From Acetobacteraceae bacterium (lineage in GTDB: Bacteria > Pseudomonadota > Alphaproteobacteria > Acetobacterales > Acetobacteraceae): a DNA stretch of 64,000 nucleotides. The notes under the pieces are model-generated. The model was not told the origin of the DNA and ran no database searches. It was given only the letters and a program-made list of their open reading frames with translations. Positions 10,317 through 18,976 of this stretch are shown here, piece by piece. A program made the position numbers and the translations under genes. The stretch covers positions 1 through 64,000 of the forward strand of contig CANBNK010000007.1 of assembly GCA_947371015.1 (NCBI GenBank), written 5' to 3'. Position 1 is the stretch's first letter. Each line of letters starts with the position of its first letter.

Positions 10317-11267
10317 ATGAGCGAGGCCATGGCCGATAACACGAAGGGGGGCTCTGCCCCCCTTCCCTATTCCGAGGACCCCTCAGAGGTTCGCGACTGG
10401 TTACAGTTGCTGAAACCGCGGGTCATGACGCTTGTGGTCTTTACCGGACTGGTCGGGCTGGTCGTGGCCCCGGGGCACCTGCACCCGGTGCTGGCGGCCG
10501 CAGCCATCCTCTGCATCGCCGTCGGCGCCGGTGCCGCGGGTGCCATCAACATGTGGTACGACCGCGATATCGACGCCGTCATGCGCCGCACCCAGGGCCG
10601 GCCGATTCCCGCCGGCAAGATCGAGCCCGGCGCGGCACTGGGTTACGGCATCTTCCTCAGTGTGCTGTCGGTCTGCATCATGGCGCTGGCAACCAACTGG
10701 GTGGCCGGCGGCGCGCTGGCGTTCAGCATATGCTTTTACGTCTTCGTCTATACCATGTGGCTGAAGCGGCGGACTCCGCAGAACATCGTCATCGGCGGAG
10801 CGGCCGGCGCCTTCCCACCGATCATTGGCTGGGCCGCGGTCACCGGCAATGTGACGATCGAGCCGCTGGTGCTCTTCGCCATCATCTTCATCTGGACCCC
10901 CCCGCACTTCTGGGCGCTGAGTCTGTGGGCCCATGCCGACTACGAGCGCGCCGGCGTGCCGATGCTGCCGGTGATCGCCGGCGCCCGGGAGACGCGAAAG
11001 CAGATCCTGCTCTACACCGTGCTGCTGGCGCCGCTGGGCCTGGCGCCCTGGCTGCTGGGCTTTGCTGGGCCGGCCTATGCCGTGGTGGCGGGGCTGCTGG
11101 GCCTTGTTTTCCTCTACTACGCCATCACTGTATGGCGTGACCCGCAGGACGCCACCGGCCGCAGTCTGACCAACGACGTGCCGGCGCGCCGTACCTTCCG
11201 CTTTTCCCTGCTGTACCTGGCGTTGCTGTTCGCGGCGCTGGCAGCCGAACACCTGGTGCTCCGATGA
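10317..11267 (+). CDS. ctaB: Protoheme IX farnesyltransferase (heme O synthase)
   Basis: 316-aa UbiA-type prenyltransferase that adds the farnesyl tail to heme for the aa3 oxidase. The first Asp-rich motif is [19 protein letters not shown]; the second loop is [15 protein letters not shown]. Nine or so helices. The start at 10317 has AGGGG upstream; an in-frame ATG at 10296 is the alternative. Its stop overlaps the next small gene by ATGA. Confidence 0.95.
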   Translation: MSEAMADNTKGGSAPLPYSEDPSEVRDWLQLLKPRVMTLVVFTGLVGLVVAPGHLHPVLAAAAILCIAVGAGAAGAINMWYDRDIDAVMRRTQGRPIPAGKIEPGAALGYGIFLSVLSVCIMALATNWVAGGALAFSICFYVFVYTMWLKRRTPQNIVIGGAAGAFPPIIGWAAVTGNVTIEPLVLFAIIFIWTPPHFWALSLWAHADYERAGVPMLPVIAGARETRKQILLYTVLLAPLGLAPWLLGFAGPAYAVVAGLLGLVFLYYAITVWRDPQDATGRSLTNDVPARRTFRFSLLYLALLFAALAAEHLVLR

Positions 11268-11389
11268 CCCCTGACGAGAGATCAGCCCTCGACCGCCGCC
11301 GCCGCCAGCGCAACTGGGCGATGCTGGCTGCGCTGAGCGCCCTGGTGGTGCTATTCTACGTCATCACCCTCGCCAAGTTCATTCACTGA
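11264..11389 (+). CDS. Small CoxF-like oxidase-assembly membrane protein
   Basis: 41-aa protein starting in the ATGA overlap with ctaB. It has a charged N-terminus ([17 protein letters not shown]), one membrane helix ([17 protein letters not shown]) and a short KFIH tail. A tiny single-span gene between ctaB and ctaG is a regular feature of alphaproteobacterial cox operons (often called CoxF). The position and topology match; exact function is not established from the sequence. Confidence 0.8.
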   Translation: MTPDERSALDRRRRQRNWAMLAALSALVVLFYVITLAKFIH

Positions 11390-11398
11390 GGCCGCCTG

Positions 11399-11998
11399 AT
11401 GGACCGCTCCCGCCTGCAGCGCCGCAATCGGCTGATGGGAATGGGTGTTGCCGGCTTCGTAGCCGGCATGGTGGGGCTAGCCTTCGCCTCCGTGCCGCTC
11501 TACCGCATGTTCTGCCAGGTCACCGGCTACAACGGCACGGTGCAGGAAGGCCAGGCTGCGGCGCCAGGTGCCGGCGATGTCACCATGACCATCCGCTTCA
11601 ACGCCAATGTAAACCCGGCGCTGCCGTGGCGCTTTGCGCCCGAACGCCGCAGCATGCCCCTGCGCGTCGGCGAGGAAGGCCTGGCCTTCTACACCGCGAC
11701 GTCAACGGCGCAGGAGGCGACGACGGGCGTCGCCACCTACAACGTCACGCCGGAGGTGGTTGGGCGCTACTTCCACAAGACCGCCTGCTTCTGCTTCAAC
11801 GAGCAGACCCTGGCACCGGGCCAGCAGGCCGAGATGCCGCTGACCTTCTGGGTGGACCCGGAGATCACGCGCGACCCGAACACCGCGGGCATCCGCACCA
11901 TCACCATCAACTACACCTTCTTCCGCACGCTGGAGGACGCCGCCCGCAGCGGGGCGGTGGCCAATGCCGGCCAACATGTTGGCCCACTGGTGCGCTGA
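11399..11998 (+). CDS. ctaG: Cytochrome c oxidase assembly protein CtaG/Cox11
   Basis: 199-aa periplasmic copper chaperone anchored by one N-terminal helix, needed to load CuB in subunit I. The copper-binding motif is in KTACFCFNEQ, followed by MPLTFWVDPEI, both diagnostic. An early Cys follows the membrane anchor in YRMFCQVTGY. It sits between the CoxF-like gene and subunit III, as expected. Confidence 0.97.
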   Translation: MDRSRLQRRNRLMGMGVAGFVAGMVGLAFASVPLYRMFCQVTGYNGTVQEGQAAAPGAGDVTMTIRFNANVNPALPWRFAPERRSMPLRVGEEGLAFYTATSTAQEATTGVATYNVTPEVVGRYFHKTACFCFNEQTLAPGQQAEMPLTFWVDPEITRDPNTAGIRTITINYTFFRTLEDAARSGAVANAGQHVGPLVR

Positions 11999-12145
11999 GG
12001 CGTAAATCCACACGCGCAGAAGCGCCACGGGCGCCAATTCTCCCCGGGCGGGCTTGATCCGGAAGCCATTTTCGGGATTGATGCGAGCCGACCGGCAGGT
12101 CCCCGGAAGGGGGTTTGCCACGCCATGTAACGACCAGGACGCGCA

Positions 12146-13030
12146 ATGGCCTCGACCAGCACTGTCACCGTGGACGGCGAAGTTGCGCCCCCGCACAAGC
12201 ACCCCTACCACCTCGTTGACCCCTCGCCCTGGCCCCTGGTCGGCTCGTTTTCGGCTGGCGCGCTGGTCCTGGGGATCATCCTGAACGCGCATTACAGCAA
12301 TCGCTGGATGTTCTTCGTCGGCCTGGCCGGCGTGCTGCTCACCATGTTCATGTGGTGGCGCGATGTGGTGAAGGAAGCCCATACCCCGGGCCTGCACACC
12401 CCGATCGTGCGCATTGGCCTGCGCTACGGCATGACGCTGTTCATCGCTTCGGAAGTGATGTTCTTCGTCGCCTTCTTCTGGGCCTATTTCCACTTCGCGC
12501 TGTACCCGGAGCACGTGCTGACGCTGGACCCGGCGGTGGCCGCGGCCCATGCGACGACGCCGGCGGTGTGGCCGCCGCACGGGGTCAAGACCTTCGACCC
12601 GTTCGGCCTGCCGCTGCTGAACACCATGATCCTGCTGCTCTCGGGCTGCACCGTCACCTGGGCGCACCACGCGCTGATCGAAAACAACCGCGCTCACCTG
12701 AAGCTCGGCCTCGCCATCACCGTGCTGCTAGGCATCACCTTCACCATCTGCCAGGCGATCGAGTATGCGGAAGCGCCCTTCGCCTTCGCCGGCGGCGGCG
12801 TCTATCCCTCCACCTTCTTCCTGGCCACCGGCTTCCACGGCTTCCACGTGATGGTCGGCACCATCTTCCTGGCGGTCTGCCTGTTCCGCTCCATGGCCGG
12901 GCACTTCACGCCGCAGAAGCACTTCGGCTTCGAAGCCGCCGCCTGGTACTGGCACTTCGTGGACGTGGTCTGGCTGTTCCTGTTCGTGGCCATCTACTGG
13001 TGGGGCGCGGGCGAGATCGCCGCGCATTGA
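12146..13030 (+). CDS. ctaE: Cytochrome c oxidase subunit III
   Basis: 294-aa subunit with seven helices. Signatures include HPYHLVDPSPWPL at the N-terminus, FIASEVMFFVAFFWAYFH, GFHGFHVMVGTIFL and AAWYWHFVDVVWLFLF. It supports the D-channel side of subunit I. The 147-bp gap before it contains no recognisable gene. DUF983 follows after 4 bp. Confidence 0.97.
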   Translation: MASTSTVTVDGEVAPPHKHPYHLVDPSPWPLVGSFSAGALVLGIILNAHYSNRWMFFVGLAGVLLTMFMWWRDVVKEAHTPGLHTPIVRIGLRYGMTLFIASEVMFFVAFFWAYFHFALYPEHVLTLDPAVAAAHATTPAVWPPHGVKTFDPFGLPLLNTMILLLSGCTVTWAHHALIENNRAHLKLGLAITVLLGITFTICQAIEYAEAPFAFAGGGVYPSTFFLATGFHGFHVMVGTIFLAVCLFRSMAGHFTPQKHFGFEAAAWYWHFVDVVWLFLFVAIYWWGAGEIAAH

Positions 13031-13034
13031 TGCC

Positions 13035-13400
13035 ATGACCGAACCGGCAGGAGGAGCTCCGCTCCTCCAGACCGCTGTGCTGGGCCGCTGTCCGCGTTGC
13101 GGGCGCGGCCCTTTGTTTTCCGGCCTGTTGCGGTTCCGCCCGGCCTGCGAAAGCTGCGACCTGTCGCTTTCCCCGTATGATGGTGGCGATGGCGCCGCGG
13201 TGGCCGGCATCTTCGTTGTCGGCACGCTGGCTATCATCAGCGTCATCGTGGTGGACGTGAAGTACCAGCCGCCGATGTGGCTGCACGCCGTGATCTGGCC
13301 CTTGCCGGTGCTGGCGCTGACCATCTGGGTGATGCGTGTGGCCAAGGCGGCGCTGGCCGCCGTGCAGTGGCGGCATCGCCAGGGGGAGATCGAGTCCTGA
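13035..13400 (+). CDS. DUF983 family membrane protein
   Basis: 121-aa protein with a zinc-ribbon-like N-terminus (CPRCGRGPLFSG then CESCDLSLSPYDGGD) and two membrane helices, as in DUF983. These proteins regularly lie in alphaproteobacterial cox operons between subunit III and SURF1; biochemical role unknown. Its end overlaps the likely SURF1 start. Confidence 0.9.
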   Translation: MTEPAGGAPLLQTAVLGRCPRCGRGPLFSGLLRFRPACESCDLSLSPYDGGDGAAVAGIFVVGTLAIISVIVVDVKYQPPMWLHAVIWPLPVLALTIWVMRVAKAALAAVQWRHRQGEIES

Positions 13401-14086
13401 GCAAGCGCGGGCTGCCGGTATTCTGGCCGATGATCGCGGCGCTGCCGGTGCTGGCGGTGCTGCTGGTGCTGGGCACCTGGCAGGTGCGGCGCATGCACTG
13501 GAAGGAAGCGATCCTGACGCAGTTGGCCACGGCCGAGCACGTCGCGCCGGTGCCGCTGGACACCGGCGTGCCGCAGCCCTGGACCCGGCTGCTGGTCGCC
13601 GGCCGGTTGGATCATGACCACGAGGCCCTGCTGGGCGCCGAGGTGCGCGGCACGCGGATGGGCGCGCAGCTGGTGACGCCTTTGCTGCGCGAAGGCCAGC
13701 CGCCGCTGCTGGTGCTGCGCGGCTGGGTGCCGCTTGACCGGACCCAGCCGATCACGCGCCCGGCCGACGAGGTTACCGTGACCGGCTATGTCCGCCAGGG
13801 CGAGCAGGCCGGCTGGGTGGCGGCGAAGGACGACCCGGTGACCCGGCTGTTCTACACCTTCGACCCCGCTGCCATCGGCCAGGCCTTGGGGCTGGCGCCG
13901 GTGCTGCCCTTTGGCCTGGTGGCGATGGGCGACGCCATCGGCAGCCAGTTGCCGGTGCCGGCAACCAGCCTGCCCAAGCCGGAGAACCCGCATCTGGGCT
14001 ATGCGCTGACCTGGTATGGGCTGGCGATGACGCTGGTGGGCGTCGCGGTCGCCTTCACCTGGCGGCGTTGGAAGGAAGCCACATGA
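13397..14086 (+). CDS. SURF1 family oxidase assembly protein
   Basis: Inner-membrane assembly factor for heme insertion in subunit I. Motifs are LGTWQVRRMHWKEA near the first helix, then PWTRLLVAGR, VLRGWVP, NPHLGYALTWYGLAMTL and a C-terminal helix, giving two spans. No ATG/GTG exists near the expected start. A CTG at 13397 overlaps the DUF983 stop (CTGA) and has AGGGGGAG 8 bp upstream, so I take it as a coupled start (229 aa). The first in-frame ATG is 13430, inside the first helix. Confidence 0.85.
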   Translation: MSKRGLPVFWPMIAALPVLAVLLVLGTWQVRRMHWKEAILTQLATAEHVAPVPLDTGVPQPWTRLLVAGRLDHDHEALLGAEVRGTRMGAQLVTPLLREGQPPLLVLRGWVPLDRTQPITRPADEVTVTGYVRQGEQAGWVAAKDDPVTRLFYTFDPAAIGQALGLAPVLPFGLVAMGDAIGSQLPVPATSLPKPENPHLGYALTWYGLAMTLVGVAVAFTWRRWKEAT

Positions 14087-15564
14087 GCGCGGCCTATGAG
14101 CGGCTGAAGACGCGCTTCGCCCGCATCGCCACGCTCGGTGAGGCGCAGGCCATGCTGGGCTGGGATGCCTCGGCGATGATGCCGCCGGGCGGCGGCGCGG
14201 CGCGGGGCGACCAACTGGCCACGCTGGCCGGGCTGGCACATGAGCTATTGACCGCGCCGGAGGTGGGCGAGGACCTGGCCCAGGCGACGGCGGCCGGCGA
14301 ATGGGACACCGCCAACCTGGCGCTGATGCGCCGCAACCACGCCCGCGCCACGGCACTGCCGACCAGCCTGGTTGAGACCAGCGCCCGCGCCAACAGCGCC
14401 TGCGAGAAGGTCTGGCGCGGCGCCAAGGCGGCCAGCGATTTCGCCGCCGTGCGGCCCTTCCTGGCCGAGGTGGTGCGGTTGCAACGAGAGACCGCGCAGG
14501 CGCTGTCGGCGGCGTCCGGCCTCAGCCCCTATGACGCGCTGATGGAGGGCTACCAGCGCGGCGTGACGGCGGCAGAGGTCGAGCCGGTCTTCACCGCTTA
14601 TGAGGTCTTCCTGCGCGAGGCGCTGCCGCTGGTGGAGGAACGCCAGGCGCGCGGCCCGGCCGCCGTGCCGCTGGCCGGGCCCTTCCCGGTGCCGGCGCAG
14701 CGCGACCTGTGCCGCCAGTTGAGCCAGCGCGTCGGGCTGGACTACGACCACGCCCGGCTGGACGAATCGCTGCACCCGTTCTGCGGCGGCACGCCAACGG
14801 ATATCCGCATCACCACCTTCTACAGTGATGCCGAGGTCTCCAAGGCGCTGATGGGCGTGCTGCATGAGACCGGCCACGCGATGTACGAACGCAACCTGCC
14901 GGAGCCTTGGGCGCGCCAGCCGGTGGGCGAGGCGGCGGGCATGGCGGCGCATGAATCGCAGAGCCTGATCGTCGAGATGCAGGCCTGCCGCAGCGATGCC
15001 TTCCTGCGTTTTCTGGGCCCGCAGCTGCTGGCCAGCTTCGGCGGCGACGCGGCGCAATATGCGCCGGACAATCTCGGCCGCCTTTGGCGCCACGTCTCGC
15101 GCGGCTTCATTCGCGTGGATGCGGATGAGATCACCTACCCGGCCCATGTCATCCTGCGCTTTCGGCTGGAACAGGCGCTGATCGGCGGCAGCCTGGCCGT
15201 GGCGGACCTGCCGGAGGCCTGGAACGCGGGCTTCTTCCAACTGCTAGGCGTGCGCCCCCCGAATGACGCGCAGGGGTGCCTGCAGGACATCCACTGGCAT
15301 GACGGCGCCTTCGGCTACTTCCCCAGCTACACGCTGGGCGCCATGGCCGCGGCGCAGTTGATGCAGGCCGCCCGTGCCGCGGTGCCGGGGCTGGACGCGG
15401 CCTTGGCGCGGGGCGAGATGGCCCCGCTGATGGGCTGGCTGCAGGAGAATGTGCACAGCCAGGGCAGCCGGCTCGGCTTCCAGGACCTGCTGCGCCACGC
15501 CACCGGCAAGCCGCTGGACCCCGCCGGCTTCACCGCGCATCTGCGGGCGCGCTACCTGGGCTGA
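14083..15564 (+). CDS. Carboxypeptidase Taq (M32) metallopeptidase
   Basis: 493-aa cytoplasmic zinc carboxypeptidase. The zinc motif HETGH is at residues 261-265, with the downstream ligand glutamate expected in MAAHESQSLIVEMQ. DESLHPFCGG and DIRITTFY are characteristic of M32. ATG 14083 overlaps the SURF1 stop (ATGA), hence translational coupling; the in-frame ATG five codons upstream is less well placed. Its presence at the end of the cox operon is probably incidental. Confidence 0.93.
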   Translation: MSAAYERLKTRFARIATLGEAQAMLGWDASAMMPPGGGAARGDQLATLAGLAHELLTAPEVGEDLAQATAAGEWDTANLALMRRNHARATALPTSLVETSARANSACEKVWRGAKAASDFAAVRPFLAEVVRLQRETAQALSAASGLSPYDALMEGYQRGVTAAEVEPVFTAYEVFLREALPLVEERQARGPAAVPLAGPFPVPAQRDLCRQLSQRVGLDYDHARLDESLHPFCGGTPTDIRITTFYSDAEVSKALMGVLHETGHAMYERNLPEPWARQPVGEAAGMAAHESQSLIVEMQACRSDAFLRFLGPQLLASFGGDAAQYAPDNLGRLWRHVSRGFIRVDADEITYPAHVILRFRLEQALIGGSLAVADLPEAWNAGFFQLLGVRPPNDAQGCLQDIHWHDGAFGYFPSYTLGAMAAAQLMQAARAAVPGLDAALARGEMAPLMGWLQENVHSQGSRLGFQDLLRHATGKPLDPAGFTAHLRARYLG

Positions 15565-15656
15565 GGGCCCGGGCTCGCCCGGCGGGTTGACGAGGGTGTG
15601 ACCACGACCGGGTGATTTCGCCGGGGCGTCGCGCGCGCATCGGCTAAACTGGCGCC

Positions 15657-16856
15657 ATGCCGCATGCCATGCCGTTGATGGCGACGCTCGTCGCCGCACT
15701 TTCCGCCGCCCTGCTGCTTGGCGTCATTGCCCGCAAGCTGAACCTGCCTCCCATTGTCGGCTACCTGTTGGCCGGTATTGCCATCGGCCCGCATACCCCA
15801 GGCTTTGCCGGGGACATGGAGCTGGCCGCGGAGTTGGCCGAGATCGGCATCGTGTTGCTGATGTTCGGCGTCGGGCTGCATTTCTCCCCGCGCGAGTTGG
15901 CGGATGCGCGCGGCGTGGCGCTGCCGGGTGCGGTCGGCCAGATGCTGGTGGCGACGCTGCTGGGCTGGGGCTTGGCCAGGCTGTGGGGCTGGGGCGATGG
16001 CGCCGGGCTGATCTTCGGCCTGTCGCTCTCGGTCGCCAGCACCGTGGTGTTGCTGCGCGCCTTGCAGGAACGTGGCGAGGACCGCAGCCCGGTCGGGCAT
16101 ATCGCGGTCGGCTGGCTGGTGGTGGAGGACCTGGCCATGGTGCTGGCCCTGGTCCTGGCGCCGATCGCCGCGGGGATGCTGGATGGCGCCACGCCGGCCG
16201 GCTGGGGGCTGCTGAACTCGGTCGGCATTACCCTGGCCAAGGTCGCCGCTTTCGTCGCGCTGATGCTGATCGTCGGCACCCGGGTATTGCCGTGGTGCCT
16301 TTCCGTGGTCGGCGGGCTGCGCAGCCGGGAGCTGTTTTCGCTGGCGGCGCTGGTCGCGGCCATCGGCGTTGCCTTCGCCGCCTATGCCTGGTTCGAGGTA
16401 TCGCTGGCGCTGGGCGCCTTCCTGTCCGGCATGGTGCTGGGCCAGTCGCCCTTGAGCCAGAAGGCGGCGGAGCAGACCCTGCCGCTGCGCGATGCCTTTG
16501 CCGTGCTGTTCTTCGTCTCGGTCGGCATGCTGTTCGAGCCCGCCATCCTGTGGACCCGGCCGCTGGAGGTGGCGGGGACGCTGGCGGTGGTGGTGCTGGG
16601 CAAGGCGGCGGTGGCCTGGGCGATTGCCCGGGTGCTGGGGCAGGACCAGCGCGCCGCGCTGACCATTGCCGCCGCACTGGGTCAGATCGGCGAGTTCAGC
16701 TTCATCCTGGCCGGGCTTGGCGTGGCTGAGGGGCTGCTGCCGGTGGCGGGGCGGGACCTGGTGCTGGCCGCCGCCCTGTTGAGCATTGCGCTGAACCCGG
16801 CGCTGTTCTGGCTGGGCAGCCGGCTGAGCCGGCCGCGCGACCTCAGCGGAAGGTAA
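15657..16856 (+). CDS. Cation:proton antiporter (KefB/CPA2 type, no RCK domain)
   Basis: 399-aa CPA2 antiporter with about 12 helices. Signatures: NLPPIVGYLLAGIAIGPHTPG, GIVLLMFGVGLHFSP, the unwound-helix region SVASTVVLLRALQE, and WLVVEDLAMVLAL. The protein ends directly after the last helix, so the TrkA-N nucleotide-binding domain found in the related YbaL/KefB proteins (about 550 aa) is absent. Ion specificity unknown. It converges with the next gene, overlapping by 14 bp. Confidence 0.9.
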   Translation: MPHAMPLMATLVAALSAALLLGVIARKLNLPPIVGYLLAGIAIGPHTPGFAGDMELAAELAEIGIVLLMFGVGLHFSPRELADARGVALPGAVGQMLVATLLGWGLARLWGWGDGAGLIFGLSLSVASTVVLLRALQERGEDRSPVGHIAVGWLVVEDLAMVLALVLAPIAAGMLDGATPAGWGLLNSVGITLAKVAAFVALMLIVGTRVLPWCLSVVGGLRSRELFSLAALVAAIGVAFAAYAWFEVSLALGAFLSGMVLGQSPLSQKAAEQTLPLRDAFAVLFFVSVGMLFEPAILWTRPLEVAGTLAVVVLGKAAVAWAIARVLGQDQRAALTIAAALGQIGEFSFILAGLGVAEGLLPVAGRDLVLAAALLSIALNPALFWLGSRLSRPRDLSGR

Positions 16857-17424
16857 CGTCCCGGACCGAACAGCTTTCCAGCGGCGACCATTCGCGGCGG
16901 TTCTGGTCCGCCAGCACCACCGCCACGTCCAGCAGGCAACCGCCGGCCGCGGGCATGGCCACCCACAGCCGGCCGCCCGGGGGCAGCGGGCCGGTGATCA
17001 GCAGGTCGAAGGCGGTGGGGATCTGCCCGGTCGGGGCGATGTAGAGTTCCAGGATCGGCTGGCCGGTACCGTTGATGAACTCGAAGCTCGGGTCGTCGGC
17101 CGGCGGCGGCGGTTCGCCCCAGACGATGTTCGGGTTGGCGCAGAGGTCCACCTTGAAGCGCTGTTCCTCCACGCCGCCGGCGAATTCCACCAGCACATCC
17201 TGGCGGCATTCCTGGCTGGCCGGGCGCAGTTCCTGCCCCGTCCGATTGGCGATCGGTGCCTGGTTGAGCTTGCGGCCCCAATCCCCCGAGCGTGACGGCG
17301 AGGCATAGACGCCGACGATGCTCCGCCCGGCGTGGTTCTGCAGCTTGAAATGCGTATCTGCCAGGGCCGGGCCTGCCGCCAATACCGCCACGGCCCAGAC
17401 CAACAACCACCACTGACGCTTCAT
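16843..17424 (-). CDS. Secreted protein with two internal repeats, unknown
   Basis: 193 aa from ATG 17422-17424, with a clear signal peptide ending in PALADTHF. The longer open frame upstream is Arg/Pro-rich and rejected. The mature part holds two copies of an approximately 80-residue unit. Each begins F-x-N-x-x-G-x-x-I-x-x-x-Y-x-x-P, carries one Cys before D-V-x-V and ends with a second Cys. Paired cysteines suggest disulfides in the periplasm. No family recognised. Confidence 0.8.
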   Translation of the reverse strand: MKRQWWLLVWAVAVLAAGPALADTHFKLQNHAGRSIVGVYASPSRSGDWGRKLNQAPIANRTGQELRPASQECRQDVLVEFAGGVEEQRFKVDLCANPNIVWGEPPPPADDPSFEFINGTGQPILELYIAPTGQIPTAFDLLITGPLPPGGRLWVAMPAAGGCLLDVAVVLADQNRREWSPLESCSVRDVTFR

Positions 17425-17534
17425 CAAGTCCCCCACTCCGCGCGATACCGGTCGAGGATAGCAGGCACCGCGGGCCGCGTCATTCAGGGGCGCGCGATGC
17501 CGCGGCGCTAGCCCAAAACGGGCTGGCGGCCATG

Positions 17535-17567
17535 AAAAACCCCGGCACCATCGCTGGTGCCGGGGTT
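17535..17567 (-). terminator. Rho-independent terminator downstream of csbD
   Basis: Stem CCCCGGCACC/GGTGCCGGGG (10 bp, extendable with A-T pairs) with a 6-base loop. On the minus strand it is followed by TTTTT. It lies 23 bp past the CsbD stop codon. Confidence 0.9.
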
Positions 17568-17590
17568 CCAGGTCAGCCCTGGGGCGCGGG

Positions 17591-17779
17591 TCAGCGCTTG
17601 GTGTCGGTGGCGTCGCGCACGGCATCCTTGGCGCCGCCAACGGCGTTCTGCACCTTGCCCGCGGCCTTCTCGGCGGCGCCCGAGGCTTCGGTCTTGGCGT
17701 CGCCCATCAACTTGCCGGCGGCTTCCTTCACGGCGCCCTTAACCTGGTGGGCGGTACCGGCAACACGATCCTTGTCCAT
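17591..17779 (-). CDS. CsbD family stress-response protein
   Basis: 62-aa hydrophilic Ala/Lys-rich protein. The pattern DRVAGTAHQVKGAVKEAAGK followed by several A-x-G-x-x-x-x-A repeats is the CsbD signature. Such proteins are small, abundant, stress-induced and of unknown biochemical role. It is monocistronic, with its own terminator. Confidence 0.92.
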   Translation of the reverse strand: MDKDRVAGTAHQVKGAVKEAAGKLMGDAKTEASGAAEKAAGKVQNAVGGAKDAVRDATDTKR

Positions 17780-17952
17780 GGCGTATTTTCCCTTTGCTGG
17801 GCCGGCGCGAAAGGCGGCGGCTTGGGGGAAAAACGTCAGCAGTCGCCGAAGGTTGCCGGCGGTGGCGGCCTTTCCCGGGCAGCGTGAGGCCGCCTGGGCT
17901 TTTCACGCTGAACCGGTTCAAACGGCGATACCGCGCCGCCCCAAAGCGAGTC

Positions 17953-18963
17953 TCAGCGGAACGGGATCGCGTACATCAGCCCGCCGTGGTTCCACAGTCC
18001 GTTGAGGCCGCGCGCCAGCTTCAGCGGGCTGCCCTGGCCGACATTGCGCTCGAAGATCTCGCCGTAGTTGCCGACAGCGCGGATGGCGTGCAGCGCCCAG
18101 GCATTGTCCAGCCCCAGCGTCTTGCCGAACTCCCCGGTGGCGCCCAGCAGGCGCTGGATGGTCGGGTTGGTGCCGGCGGCCTGGGCCTGGGCATTGGCCT
18201 GGGTCACGCCGTATTCCTCGGCCTCCACCAGCGCGTTGTGGATCCAGGCGATGGTGTTGGTCCACTGCACGTCGCCATTGCGGGTGAAGGGGCCGAGCGG
18301 TTCCTTCGAGATGGTCTCCGGCAGCACCATGTAGGCGGCGGGGTTGCGGGCGCTGACCAGCGCGCCAGCCAGGGCGGAGGCGTCCTGGGTCATGGCGTCG
18401 CAGCGTCCGGCGTAGAAGGCCTCGTACATCGTGTCGATGCGCTCGAACACGACCGGGCTGAACTTCAGGTTCCGGCTGCGGAAGGTGTCGCCGAGGTTGA
18501 GTTCATGCGTTGTGCCCTGCGCCACGCAGATGGTGGCGCCGTCCAGCCCCGCGACGTTGCGCACATTGGCGTCGCGCCGCACCGCGAAGCCCTGGCCGTC
18601 GTAGAAGTTGACCGGCCCCTGGGCCAGGCCGAGGCCGGTGGCGCGGGAATAGGTCTGCGTGGAGTTGCGGAACAGCACGTCGATCTCGCCGCCCTGCAGC
18701 GCGGTGAAGCGGGCCTGGGCGGTGAGGGGCACGTAGCGGACCTTGCTGGCATCGCCCAGCACGGCGGCGGCGACGGCGCGGCAGTAGTCCACGTCCAGCC
18801 CGCGGTATTCGCCGCGTGAATCCGGGGCGGAGAAGCCGGCGAAACCCTGGGAAACGCCGCAGATCAGCGTGCCGCGCGCCTTCACGGCGGCGAGTGTCTG
18901 CTGGGCTTGCGCGGCGCCGGTGAAGGCGAGGGCCGCGACGGCGGCGAGGATCAGGCGTTTCAT
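17953..18963 (-). CDS. General L-amino-acid ABC transporter substrate-binding protein (AapJ/BztA-like)
   Basis: 336-aa periplasmic SBP_bac_3 protein with a signal peptide (MKRLILAAVAALAFTGAAQA). Domain features: LICGVSQGFAGFSAPDSRGEYRG-type N-lobe, GLDVDYCRAVAAA, DVLFRNSTQTYSR and a C-terminal GLMYAIPFR typical of AapJ. The permease and ATPase genes are not adjacent, so it would work with a transporter encoded elsewhere. It is 13 bp downstream of an aminotransferase, suggesting joint use of amino acids or amines. Confidence 0.92.
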   Translation of the reverse strand: MKRLILAAVAALAFTGAAQAQQTLAAVKARGTLICGVSQGFAGFSAPDSRGEYRGLDVDYCRAVAAAVLGDASKVRYVPLTAQARFTALQGGEIDVLFRNSTQTYSRATGLGLAQGPVNFYDGQGFAVRRDANVRNVAGLDGATICVAQGTTHELNLGDTFRSRNLKFSPVVFERIDTMYEAFYAGRCDAMTQDASALAGALVSARNPAAYMVLPETISKEPLGPFTRNGDVQWTNTIAWIHNALVEAEEYGVTQANAQAQAAGTNPTIQRLLGATGEFGKTLGLDNAWALHAIRAVGNYGEIFERNVGQGSPLKLARGLNGLWNHGGLMYAIPFR

Positions 18964-18976
18964 GCTTGGTGCTTCC

